A stretch of DNA of 28,192 bases from assembly GCA_001586965.3 (NCBI GenBank), contig LUCW03001439.1:112501-140692 (forward strand). Direction: 5' to 3'. Numbering within the stretch: position 1 is the stretch's first letter; every line of letters begins with the position of its first letter. Below the pieces are notes generated by a model that worked only from the letters and a program-made list of their open reading frames with translations, was not told where the DNA came from and ran no database searches. This DNA comes from Sphaeroforma sirkka (taxonomy: Eukaryota; Opisthokonta; Ichthyosporea; Ichthyophonida). Of this stretch, positions 10,291 to 19,788 are shown piece after piece. The position numbers and the translations under genes are program-made.

Positions 10291-11020
10291 TTGTAATTGT
10301 ACTAGATATTCACCTTCAGTTTCTAACCAATGCTCACACACAACCCCTATGCGGATGATGAAGACGTTCATCAGCATGACATAATAGACAGAGAAAGGTC
10401 CCGTTGAGAATGAGTTAGAATCTGATGTTGGTAACAGTCTGGGATCAGATCAGCTGACTACCTTCGAGGCTTCGGATGAATCTTGTTCCCCATCAGAAGC
10501 CCGCCATGGAATCCCGCATACAGCAGCTACAATCAGTATGTGATGATTTTTGAGCTTATAGCCTCTTTGTTTTGTCCTATCCTTGCCGGGAAAATAAAGA
10601 CTGACATACATACCTTTTAGTTCAAAACATGCTGTATGACAAGTTTGTTGAATTGTACCAGACATTAGCTTCAGTTTCCCTATATTGCTCAAACATAACC
10701 TCTGTATACAGATGATGGACAACTATCATCATGACCTGATAGGCACAGAGGAAGATCTCACGGAGAATGGGTTGATACCACGGTAAAAAATTCGACGCAC
10801 ACCGTGCCAGACGCTCACTAAGATACTATCCCGCAGACTCCAGTTCTGGATGAACCACGAGCCTCCCCAGCCGCATACAGCAGCCGTGACTGCAATTATT
10901 GTGAGATAACTTCAAGGCTATTCGCGCCTTGTTTTTGTGATACATTACGTCCTTGTGCGTGTATGTGTAGCTATGTTATATTCTATTCTTCTTCCTATCC
11001 TTGCACAGAAAATAGAGTTG
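10291..11020. repeat. Diverged 356-bp tandem duplication with exon-like segments
   Basis: About 10291-10617 and 10643-11020 are homologous in the same order. Matched landmarks are CTTCAGTTTC (10314/10669), GATGATG..CATCA(G/T)CATGAC, GAGAATG(A/G)GTT, CCGCATACAGCAGC (10514/10871) and TCCTATCCTTG (10575/10993). The offset is about 356 bp, rising to 418 bp after an insertion in copy 2. Parts look exonic: an open + strand frame runs from the GACAGAG near 10390 to ATCAG|TATGTG at about 10540 in copy 1, and copy 2 has an open frame of about 125 codons reaching 11196. Reading frames are not shared, so any gene here is decayed or mis-modelled. Confidence 0.55.
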
Positions 11021-12985
11021 ATATGTTCAGCGGAGCAGACTCCGAATCAACCCCAGAACCTATACCTGAGCCAGTTCATGGACACGGACGCTGTTTACAT
11101 GCGCTGCCGGTGCCGATCCAGACCCAGAACCTGCGCAAGTGCCAGTCTATCCCAGAATCACGACTATTGCTGAAGAACGTTATTTTAAGGTTTTAGCCTA
11201 AAACAGTCAAGGGCAACGATCATCGCAAACCACAATCGGTCCCCGACGTTCCAACGTTATGCACTTTGTTGGATTTACTTCTCACTGCCCGACGTACCTG
11301 TTTTACCAGCCCAGGGTATGGGAGTATGTCGAGTACCAAACAAGACACCATTCGCTGATGCTGATGCACTTACATTGACAGAAGTCGATGAAGAAAAAAG
11401 ACTGCTCCACATTACAAAATTCAATAAACTTTATAACACAATAATTGTTTTGTGTTATTGTTCATCGCTGTTGAATACCCAATTTACTGTATAGCAATGC
11501 TAAACTAGCATAATATTAGAATCAGTCATACAATCACTCCTGCCCTTATAGTACATCTGTCTAAGAGCTGATATTTCTTGCTCTACATAGTTTTACGTTG
11601 TATAATATAAAAGTTGTCTCAGCCAAAGACTACTCTTGGTTTTAAATTTAGACTATATGATTGTACTTTGTTCAAATCATGGATATTGAACTGAAAAATT
11701 GTAGCTACTGATACCCATATAAGTATTATCGCTGTCTCTTAGCCGCAGCCACAACGTCTTTGGAAATGATTGTTCTACGGTTTGCATATTCCGCATATAG
11801 AAAACGTCCGCCACAATGGTACGAGGATTTTTTTTCAATGCCAGTCTTACTTCTGTTTGTCATACACGACGCCAGCAATGCGTTTGACACCACCTCATCT
11901 AGCTAGTTTTCGAATCGACGTGTTTGAAAGTACTGCAGGCGCGTTCACCCTTCCTAGCTCGGGTTAATCCTTTTCTTAAAACCTTGACCGCTTCCAGCTG
12001 TAGATGATGACTTAGCAGTAGGCTTATGCACAGAATTGGTGTCGGCACTAGATTGGCATAGTGCACGGCTTTTCCCCGGGATTGGCTGTAGAATGAACAG
12101 GTTCATGGACAAGCCATTCACGTGAGTAGTATTACTGTACAGCAATGCGTAACTAGTATACCATTAGAATCAGTACTAGAATTAGTCACACGATCAATGC
12201 GTGTTTAAGATTTTTGTGTAAATTATAAACACATACTGTTTGAACGTCCCGCTTCGTGTTACTTTGTATGTAATCTAGTACCTAATATTGCTGCCAGTAC
12301 ATAGTTGCACGGTATACAACATACATCATAAACGATAAACGACACGTACATATACAAAGGGCGCCTCATTTGCTCGAGTTTTACAGATCTTGTGTGAATT
12401 GAAACCTACATCGTATACAGGTTGTATTCATTGTAACGGCGGCTTTATAACTGCATAACGGTGTGTCATTCTCTCATATCACAAACCCTTGCACAGGACA
12501 ATCCAACCCCAGACACTATTATATCCCAGAGCTCACCATTCGGAAGCTGATTCTTATTCGTAGCCAGCTTCGAGACTATATCTTCCTCAATTTTGCGTTT
12601 TTATTTGATTTCAACCAATAACCATTTAATAGCTGACAAAAAGTACAAAGGTCTTGTGGTAATTGATAATTGATAACTGTTGTTATGGTAACTGATAGAC
12701 AAGTAGAACGTTCATATACTCTTCATATAATATTGTGGATTTCAGTTTTTTTTTTCTGTAAATGCAGACTTGAGAGTTTGGTGGTTATAGAGTGTACGCA
12801 CTAAAGTCTCGATGTTCCACTACAGTTTACATATCAACAGTATGTTAAGCTAACGGCTTCTATCAATATATTAGAAACTATTAACACATAGTAGCTCACA
12901 ATGCGTCTGCGAATATATACCTGATTATATTGTCTCAAAACAAGTCATGGTCTAACTTGTACCCCGAAGCATTCTATAGAGTGAA
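11021..12985. other. About 2 kb without a recognisable gene
   Basis: A short + strand open frame at 11320-11496 (58 codons, with a TEVDEEKRLL stretch) has some protein-like character but no known family. A dispersed duplicate is visible: GTATAGCAATGCTAAACTAG followed by ATTAGAATCAGTCA near 11489 resembles GTACAGCAATGCGTAACTAG followed by ATTAGAATCAGTAC near 12136. Otherwise it is AT-rich and featureless. Confidence 0.45.
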
Positions 12986-12989
12986 TAGA

Positions 12990-13315
12990 ACGACCTCTAC
13001 GTAACTTTGAGCCAGGTTACAGTGACCCCATAACGATGCCTTTTAGAATCCTAATTGATTCCTTCGGCCAAGTACCCGCTAGTCTGGACCCAAATGATCC
13101 GGATCAATCGAATAATCCACCACCCTTTGAACCAATACCTCACTACACATACATACGACCGGCTTTCTGGCAATCAAATTGGTTTCCCTTTCTGGTGTGC
13201 AAACAGTCACCGAGCACACAATTTATTTTGGAACTGTTCAGAATATAAAAGGCGTATTGTAAACACATTGGCGTATCACATTGAGAAATACACTCTCGAT
13301 GAGTGCTACTTTTAA
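12990..13315 (+). pseudogene. Protein-like remnant, possibly the C-terminal end of a non-LTR retrotransposon ORF
   Basis: One + frame is open from about 12985 to 13248 and reads RNFEPGYSDPITMPFRILID and onward, with a P/D/N-rich middle. A second frame (13055-13315) has the run C..H..HNLFWNCSEYKRR. That resembles the C-x-n-H-x-FW-x-C-x2-Y zinc motif found after the RT of LINE-type elements. Both frames look like decayed coding DNA joined by a frameshift. The LINE link rests on one short motif and could be chance. Confidence 0.25.
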
Positions 13316-13520
13316 TTATTTACACAACCACTATTTTAAATCTACTAACTTATCCAGTTTCAAATATTCGGCTGATCGGACTTCTATTATTATCCGTTGG
13401 AGCTTATGTGGCAACTACATTTTTACGAATTGCACTGTAAGCATGTGAATGATAAGTCATTTCTTGGACTGTATCGCATACGAAACAAATAAACAAATAA
13501 GTAAAAAAATATTCCTTACA

Positions 13521-13702
13521 GATGTAGTAAACACATCAAAATACGATACTAAAACCTACTGAGTCTCCCTGAGGCTCAGCGCGGTGTATTTATTCTTATA
13601 TTTGATTGTCTACGTGGTCTACAAATAATTCACCTCGTGTGAATTAATTGTAAACTAATTCTAACTCCACACTGATAGTGGTTTAAGGGGACTTTTACTA
13701 CA
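13521..13702 (-). repeat. LTR-like repeat, left arm of inner inverted repeat
   Basis: This 182-bp segment is about 95 per cent identical by eye to the reverse complement of 25694-25874. It carries a hairpin-prone GAATTAATTGTAAACTAATTC and CTGAG..CTCAG pairs. On the minus strand it has a TATA-like AATATAAGAATAAATACACC. Its place beyond the 3' end of the minus-strand gypsy element and after a purine-rich tract suggests that it is the R/U5 end of a 3' LTR. No matching LTR was found at the element's 5' side. Confidence 0.7.
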
Positions 13703-13892
13703 CTCTCCTCAAGCTCAAGCGTCACCAGTGATTGAAGAGCTTCAAAAATAAATGACCTCTTAAACTATCGAAAATTAAACATATAGAACTAGTAGTGTAA
13801 ATTAAACAATATATATATATATATACTAGTGAAATCCTTCTGCTGAGTAATTTCGTGCCTTGGAAACTGGTCTTTTGAACCATCCCGGCTGT

Positions 13893-13975
13893 GCTGGTAT
13901 ATTTTCACCCCCTAAAAAGCTAGGGTATCCGCTGGTATGTTTTCACCCCCCCCCCCCCATAAGCTAGGGTATCCG
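13893..13975 (-). repeat. Duplicated polypurine-tract region
   Basis: Two tandem copies of GCTGGTAT(A/G)TTTTCACCCC..AAGCTAGGGTATCC lie at 13893-13930 and 13931-13974. In the second copy the C run has grown to about 13. Read on the minus strand each copy is a G-run followed by TGAAAA, just downstream of the chromodomain ORF. That is where a polypurine tract and LTR start (TG) are expected. Confidence 0.6.
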
Positions 13976-14116
13976 CTGGAGTTATACTCGCCTATAAGCT
14001 CGAGTTGTGGAATCGTCGTTCGCCTCTATACCGTGGTGAAATCTCACGAGGAGAGACAAAACTCCGATCCGGAAGTAGATGATAGACATCTAGTATTCAT
14101 CAACGTAACGTTGGAA

Positions 14117-14775
14117 TTATTGTTGTTGTGCCGCTTTCTTCTTCTGCCGAGTTTGCTCGGCTTTGTGGTATGCCGCGATGTCATTCGGATCGTCAAAAGC
14201 TTCGGCTGACTCCCAAGTTGGATCACCATCCCGCCAGCGAACCAAGTATTCTGTATTCCCTGTGGAATCATTCTGTCTATGTCGAATGATGTAACGGAAC
14301 GAGGAACTATCCTGCCACATATGATCTTCTAAAGGCTTTTCGGTGGCTCTATGGACTAGTCGCAAAAGTTTCACTCTAACTGGTTTACCTTTGAAAGTAT
14401 CTGGAAGTGAACCATCCTTGTGTGTCAGTTCATATCCTTGTCCCTGTCTGGCTTTGACAACGTATGGTCCAAACATTGGTCGCATTGCTTTGGTTGTGCG
14501 ACCTTCGGACCGTACCATTACCACATCCCCTGGTTGAAAGGCGATAAAATCGTAAGCATGGAGGCGGTCAAACTGCCTGGATAGTGTGTCTGCGTATTTC
14601 TGCGTGACCTTGTAAAGCGTCGGCAAGATAGTGTCGTGCAAACGATCCAGCCGGTGTGCCCAAGCCTCATTGGTGACCGGCTGATTCCCGGAAGGTCATC
14701 CGTGAAGTCAGCAAACGGAACATGACGGCGACCGAAGTAAGCACTGAATGGTGCTGTCTTGTGTCGCCGAGATAA
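14117..14775 (-). pseudogene. Integrase C-terminal (GPY) module plus chromodomain
   Basis: The frame at 14641-14117 (174 codons) has MFGPYVV at residues 56-62, the GPY/F module of gypsy integrases. Residues 114-159 then look like a chromodomain (FRYIIRH, EYLVRWRDGDPTWES) and the ORF ends in a K/Q-rich tail. Chromodomains of this type can direct insertion to marked chromatin in chromoviruses. The sequence between 14775 and 14642 belongs to the integrase (an APFSAYFGRRHVPF stretch) but is in another frame, after an in-frame TGA. Confidence 0.88.
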
Positions 14776-15375
14776 TCAGAGGTTCTGGCACAGCATAATA
14801 AGTGGTAGTCGGACATCCCATGCCGTAGGCAAAGATTCACATAGCTTGCGAACTCCTTCGTGTATGTCTCTGTGTCTTCTCTCCGCTGCTCCCAGAACCT
14901 GAGGACGATATGGTGGCGACTTTGCATGCATCACTCCAACTTCTTGAGTTATTAAATTAACAATCTTGTTCGAAAACTCGCCTCCCTCGTCTGATTGGAT
15001 TTTCCTGGGAAAACCATGTTCCCCAAACACCTCCATAAGTTTCGATGTCACCACTTCTGCTGACTTTGTGGCCGTTGCTCTTAATATCGAGTACCCCGTT
15101 GCTATATCCAAGACGTGCAATATATATCGATTTCCTGCTGCTGAAACTAGTGGCATTGGAATCATGTCGACTTGAATATGATCCCACGGATACTTTGCCG
15201 TTATATTAATCATCGGGTGAAATCCCTTTCGTAACACCCTCTGTCCTAGACATGTGCCACAGTTTCTCCTAACTGTTTGTGCAAGTTTCAGAGCGTTAGG
15301 CCACAAATGTCCGTTATGTTGTAGTTGAGCAACTGTATTCTCTGCTCTATGATGCCCAATCTCATGCTGACACAA
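14776..15375 (-). pseudogene. Retrotransposon integrase, zinc-binding and catalytic core
   Basis: In this 199-codon frame H4 and H8 with C39 and C42 form the HHCC zinc-binding motif. The catalytic triad is D70 (HIQVDMI), D129 (IQSDEGGEF) and E165 (GAAERRHRD), with exactly 35 residues between the second D and the E. This is the D,D-35-E arrangement of retroviral-type integrases. The frame stops after LPLIMLCQNL, where related coding continues past the stop. All catalytic residues are intact although the flanks are broken. Confidence 0.92.
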
Positions 15376-15381
15376 GGTGAG

Positions 15382-15895
15382 CTATGTGCGACGGCTTATC
15401 TCTTCCTCATCTGGAGAATCCGTCATGGCTACTTCCGAGGTAGCGATCGATACTAGCCGAGACGTATTTATTGGGGTGACTTTCGATACTGAGGACTGTT
15501 CGGCATATTCCAATCGTGCTGAAAACGTCGCTGGAAGGATGTAACCATGGCGTGGGCTTACTCTGGCAATGACTGTGTGACCCCATGGTATCTTGCCAGT
15601 CGCATACTTTCCGTATTTGAGGAAGGAGTGTGCTGTCCTTGGAACTGATACTGGGTCTCTTTGTAGAAGCGACTTGAATAACTGGAACCAAGGCTCGTGG
15701 GGCGCCCACGGTAGACACACCGTAGCTGTGGCCCTCTCTGATCGTATCTTGCGCAACATTCTATGGATTAATCTCCATGGTGGGTTCATCCATCCGTCTA
15801 TATCTTTCCAACAATGTGCAAACGCTCCACCCCTGTCATCGTCGGTGTAGTAGCGTGGCAAATGATGATCCTGGTGCGAAGCAAAGACATCGACA
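15382..15895 (-). pseudogene. Dam-methylase-like NPPW domain between RNase H and integrase
   Basis: Reading leftward, the frame runs VDVFASHQDHHLPRYYTDDD, then WKDIDGWMNPPWRLIHRML (NPPW at 15786-15775), then TVCLPWAPHEPWFQLFKSLL. This pattern (D-x-FAS, P-R-Y, W-x-NPP-aromatic, hydrophobic strand, PW-x-W-F) is the one I know from the domain after RNase H in DIRS-type retrotransposons. It has been likened to phage Dam N6-adenine methylases, where N/D-PP-Y/F/W is the active-site motif. A linker of about 75 residues follows. The frame differs from the RNase H frame, so a frameshift lies near 15896. Methylase activity is not shown by the sequence. Confidence 0.65.
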
Positions 15896-16395
15896 TTATT
15901 CTCCGTTGCGCTTGCTCAAAGTAATCTGGAAAAGTTGCCAACATTCTGCATATAGTACCTCCGGGTCCTCAGTCTCAACAGTTCCCTCATGAAGCCTAGA
16001 CCACGCGTCTGGTAACACGTTCTTTATACCCGGGATGTGCGAGATAGTAAAATTGAAAGGCGCTATGATGTGATGCCATCGTTGTAGCATCGGATTCAGC
16101 TTTAACTGTGTGTTCATATACACCAAAGCCTTGTGATCAGTCAACACTGAAAAGCGTTGACCTTCGAGATGATCCCGGAAGTGTGTGAGGCCATATACCA
16201 AGGTCAATAATTCCTTCATGGGTGTTGCGTAGTTACGCTGTGCTGCGTTGAGGGTCTTGCTGAAGAACATTAGGTATTGCTTCTTCCCTTCTATGGTCTG
16301 GAACATTGCACCTCCAATACCGTACGCTTGCATCCGTTTCGAGTTGTAAAGGTACTTCGTCGACGGGAAATTTCAACACTACTGCCTCAACTATG
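15896..16395 (-). pseudogene. Retrotransposon RNase H domain
   Basis: The main frame (16333-15896) has YGIGGAMFQ, FFSKTLNAAQRNYATPMKELL, FSVLTDHKALVYM, and PMLQRWHHII followed by SHIPGIKNVLPDAWSRL, all hallmarks of gypsy RNase H. The preceding strand with the first catalytic D (VPLQLETDAS) lies in a different frame around 16330-16395, so there is a frameshift right after TDAS. The E of MKELL and the D of LTDHK are present. Confidence 0.9.
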
Positions 16396-17071
16396 GCTTG
16401 CTTCATGGCATCCCAAGCTTGCTGGTGTCTCTGTTCCCACCTGTCTCCAATGATTTCCTTAGGCTTCAGTCTTACAAATTCCCGGGTGGGGCAACTACCT
16501 CTGCAAAGTTTGGTAGGTACTCGTGAAGAAAGTTGCCTAATCCCAAGGCCGATGCAATGTCTTTGTACTTCTTCGGGGTTGGCCAGTCAATGAGCTTGGC
16601 CTGCTTTTCATGGCAAATATCAATTCCGGCCTTCGATGTATGTGTTCCTCGTAGTCATCTGTTGCTATCACGATGTCGTCCAGATAGTGGTATGCCGAAA
16701 GTCCTTGCAATATCACACTCAGCGTACGCTAAAACTGCTGCGTCAGTGTGTGTAGTCCAAATGGCGCTGATGTAAAGAATACTGGCTCTTGCCATGTGTG
16801 AAACTGAATAGATACTGAGAATCAGGGGTGAATTGGGAGTCGATGGTACGCTGCGGTTAGATCCAATGTCGTGTTTGATATTACCAATGATGTTACCAAT
16901 GATGTCGTTGATACGGGGAATAATGAACTGATCCGCCGGTATTAATGCATTCACCGCTCTGAGGTCCAAACACACTCGCACTTTCTTTAGCTCTCCAGAT
17001 TGAGTATACTCTGGCACTGCGAGCAAGGGTAAGTTGACGGAAGTGGCTGTATCCCTTTGAACTATGACCAA
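16396..17071 (-). pseudogene. Reverse transcriptase domain, several frameshifts
   Basis: From 17071 leftward: LLAVPEYTQSGELKKVRVCL then DLRAVNALI (RT fingers), then in another frame TTLDLTAAYHRLPIHPDS (motif A region), then FFTSAPFG (motif B) in a third frame, then YLDDIVIATDDYEEHI with the catalytic YLDD at 16686-16675. After it come LIDWPTPKKYKDIASALGLG and NFLHEYLPNF, the connection region. An in-frame TAG follows motif B. It is clearly a dead copy, with at least three breaks. Confidence 0.88.
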
Positions 17072-17080
17072 ATCTTGAAT

Positions 17081-17320
17081 CTACTTCTGCACCTGTCTAT
17101 CTACCCATGGTATCCATTTGTCTGCTACAAAGTTCCTTACTGCCTTCCGCATCCTTGCAGCTTGATCTGGTGTCACTGGCAATCTAACTTCGCCTCCTTC
17201 CAGTCTGCACCTGTCCTTTTCTCGAATACCGTCATTGTCCCTCAGTTCCTTGTCTAGTTCCAGGCGAACACCGGTTTCCTCGGTCAAATCTGGTGGTCGT
17301 CTCAGCGGTATTGGTTCCAA
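17081..17320 (-). pseudogene. Protease-RT linker of element 1
   Basis: An open frame of 79 codons rich in charged residues (EPIPLRRPPDLTEETG, LELDKELRDNDG) ends with a W-x2-W segment (KWIPWVDRQVQK). It lies where gypsy elements have the region before the RT fingers. A stop separates it from the RT frame. Confidence 0.65.
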
Positions 17321-17772
17321 TAGTTTGTCTAGCTTCGTTGGATCTATGGGTGAGAATGGCGATTGAAGGCCTCTCCACGTATAGCCCTAAGCCAGGCATA
17401 AGATCCTGGCCTACGATCGCGTCGATAGCCGGTGGTAGATTCATTAGCTCGAAAGACTGTTCTGTGAGCTCTAGACCATATCGTACTGGAGTTTGTACGG
17501 TTGAGCCTATTCGCCGTGTACGAAGACTACGATCAGCTAGTATATATAGGATCCCTCCGGAGCCGACTTAATTTGCAATCTAATCAATCGTGTGCGGATG
17601 TCGAATCAATGCAACTTCTGTTTGCCCCAGAATCCACTAACGCCCTGCATGTCTTACCGTTAATCAGGATGGATATGAATACTCGATTGTCCATTGAAAG
17701 TAATGGATCTTTGATCGATAGTATCACAGGTGTGCTAGACGGGAAAACTAAAGTTGCATCTACATCCGACAC
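17232..17772 (-). pseudogene. Retroviral-type aspartic protease of element 1
   Basis: The 17772-17584 frame has DPLLSMDNRVFISILINGK, then ALVDSGANRSCI with the catalytic D-S-G triad. The 17444-17232 frame carries the C-terminal half (LPPAIDAIVGQDLMPGLG), matching the conserved I-V/L-G-Q/R-D motif. The two halves are in different frames, so there is a frameshift between about 17584 and 17450. Element 2 has a clear homologue. Confidence 0.85.
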
Positions 17773-17782
17773 CCTTACGTCC

Positions 17783-18157
17783 CTATTCCTGATCGCTGCC
17801 TATGGTTTCCCACGTTGCATCCTCTTCTAACTCACCCTGTTCGATTTCGTCTGGGTGTGCCAGTATGGAAGCAATGTGTGTGTCTGTAGGCGTGGTCTCC
17901 TCCTGCTCCGTTTGCTGGTCGTCCGAGTCTGTTAGAGCCGTAATGGTGTTGACCGCGGGCAAACTCTTATCGAAGGATACGCCTTGCTTAAATCCTCGGC
18001 CCGAGCTGGATGTGAATCCAACCCTTTTTGTTCGACTGGTAGTGCTTGCAGGATGATATATGCCTGAAACTGGGTGGGGCACCCGCTCTGCACGCGTAAC
18101 ACGTGGTGGTCGTAGACGTGCTTGTGCGTTGTGTGCTGCCTCCTCCTGTATTCGTAT
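17783..18157 (-). pseudogene. Gag C-terminal region and zinc-knuckle remnant of element 1
   Basis: The gag frame continues after a TGA at 18158-18160 as an R/P/T/S-rich then acidic segment (EQEETTPTDTH, DEIEQGELEED) ending at 17783. In another frame at about 18101-18046 lies CYACRAGAPP..RHISSC, which looks like a CCHC nucleic-acid-binding knuckle with a few extra residues. Element 2 has CAGC in the matching place, which favours a real but frameshifted knuckle. Confidence 0.5.
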
Positions 18158-19200
18158 TCAAATTACGATCTCGTTGTTGGGCTGGAAACTGTCTACGCCT
18201 ATCCCCACATTCATCTGTGTCCGTACCTGTTGTCTGAGGATGGCATCGGTTTCTTGTATGTCTGGATTTAAAATGCGGAGAAGGTCTTCAGTCTCCAGGT
18301 GGTCCCAACCTATGTGGTGTTGTAGCGTGCGTTCATACGTCATATTACCTGTCAGGTCCTCGAGGGCCTGTATGAGGCAGTGATTAAGCAACCGCTTAGG
18401 AAAGTCCTTGCCCTTATCTGCTCGCTCCCAGGCTCTCTTGTGAACTTCCACAATCTTGTTCAAATGTTCCCTGGCTGACTCTACACCCTTGGTGCGGGGA
18501 TTACCCTTCGCCAACTTCTTAAAGGTAGGGTCTACGGTGGCCTTGCTCTCATGTTGACATATTTGGTCTATGACCTGTTCCGCCGGATATACCCTCAGCT
18601 CATTATGGTTGTCACGGAGATAGTCAATTGTGGCCTTTGCTGCCTTAAAATGTATGAGTACCTTATAGAACCAACGTACCATCCACGACTCATCTAGTCC
18701 TGAGACATGGGCGTTCTCCAGTGCCTCTTCTAGCGCCCCTCGTGTGTCTCTATCGGCTGTGCTGCTTAATTGATAACGGTCTAAAGGCCAATCGGGCCAT
18801 GTCCGTGGCTCCGGAGCTCTGTTCTTCCTGATAGCTTCCAATTGAGTATTCAACGCTCCTTTCAGTGTATCGATCGTGGACGTTAGTAATGTACATCTTG
18901 AGACATCGTAGTTTCCCTGTGCTCGACAAAGTTCATCCACAAAGAAAGATATCTTCCCTTCGAGGCGTTGACACATGGCTCGGCGATGCTCGTTCCACTG
19001 CGCTGGTGTCATGATCGGCTCTCTCGCCTGTTCGTCTTTGTGCGGTCGTTTTCTGCTGCCATGAACATTACCGTCGTCGACATCACTAGACTTGCGCTTA
19101 CCGTCGTCGACGTCACTATACTTGCGCTTACCGTCGTCAACGTAACTAGCCTTCCGCATATCCTGTATCGATCGTGCGAAGTCTCGGTGCTGTCGGCTGA
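18158..19200 (-). pseudogene. Gag capsid-like region of element 1
   Basis: A helical 333-codon frame starts with a basic 10-residue repeat (VDDGKRK twice, then VDDG). It continues with RTWPDWPLDRY, DTRGALEEAL, GLDESWMVRWFYKVL, LLNHCLIQALEDL, TYERTLQHH and RILNPDIQ. The same landmarks appear in element 2. This is the structural protein that would package the element's RNA. The frame stops at 18158 with related sequence beyond it. Confidence 0.8.
19075..19160. repeat. 30-bp in-frame minisatellite inside gag, three copies
   Basis: Three copies of GTCGTCGACGTCACTA followed by an ACTTGCGCTTACC stretch lie in tandem. In the gag frame each encodes a 10-residue unit containing VDDGKRK. The frameshift that splits gag lies just outside it, near 19200. 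Confidence 0.85.
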
Positions 19201-19788
19201 GTTTTCATCGTCTACGTAGTTGTTCTCGTTCGGCTTCCTACGATAATCCCCATGTGGGTCGCTCAAATATTGCTCTAGCTGTCGGCCCCTGATTTCGTCA
19301 GAGTTTTGCTGACGAGTGCCTGTGGCCCACCCTGACATATTGCTGTGCCGTTGGACTTGTCGCTCATCTCCGTTGCCTGCGAGAGAATCCTGACTTGCAC
19401 TGGTGAAACTCTCCGATTGAGTTCGCTTTCGAGTGAAATCTCGTTCAGGTGCTCGGTGAAAAGACTGCCATGAATGCGGTCTATCACCCGCTGAATGAAT
19501 GCCCGAGGTACCTCGGACATTGGCTACCCTGTGTCGCTCAGCTGCTGGTTCAGCAGACTTTGAACGACTAGTATGCCTAATCACAAATTGCACCTCACTG
19601 TCTTCTGGATCTGCTCTCCCTCTTGCCGATAAGCGAGACCCGTGCCCCAACTGATGTCGCCTGCTTGCTGCCTGGCGCACGTCTTGGTCTGTCTGTTCAT
19701 ATCGCGGTTGTTCATCTCTTCGACGCGATGCTACTGTCTGGCGCGAAGAAGCTGTGCCTCCTTGGTGGGTCTGCTCGAAATCTGACAA
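19201..19788 (-). pseudogene. Gag N-terminal disordered region of element 1
   Basis: A frame starting with MSDFEQTHQGGTASS at 19788 is rich in R, S, Q, E and D with almost no hydrophobic clusters. It changes frame near 19200 relative to the capsid-like region. Its own frame runs on to 19009 as VTSTTVSAS repeats that are the minisatellite read out of frame. The ATG at 19788 is the best start seen; no upstream in-frame candidate was needed. Confidence 0.65.

Larger units (their letters stand above)
13521..19788 (-). mobile_element. Element 1: decayed Ty3/gypsy chromovirus-like LTR retrotransposon
   Basis: On the minus strand the order is gag, zinc-knuckle remnant, aspartic protease, RT, RNase H, a Dam-like NPPW domain, HHCC zinc-binding domain, DDE integrase, GPY module and chromodomain. 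That is the gypsy order, not copia. At least seven frameshifts or in-frame stops break it. A candidate 3' LTR lies at the left end; a 5' LTR was not found, so the right boundary is set only by the gag start. It is inactive as it stands. Confidence 0.9.

Noticed and set aside
14667..14927. Minus-strand 86-residue open frame
   Set aside because: It is out of frame with the integrase, whose conserved residues continue in the neighbouring frame.
15593..19219. Many + strand open frames opposite element 1 (for example 17802-18056, 18968-19219)
   Set aside because: They are antisense shadows of the clearly recognisable minus-strand retroelement domains.
13521..19788. Classification of element 1 as a DIRS-type element because of the NPPW domain
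   Set aside because: It has an HHCC/D,D-35-E integrase, aspartic protease and chromodomain, and no tyrosine recombinase motif was seen.
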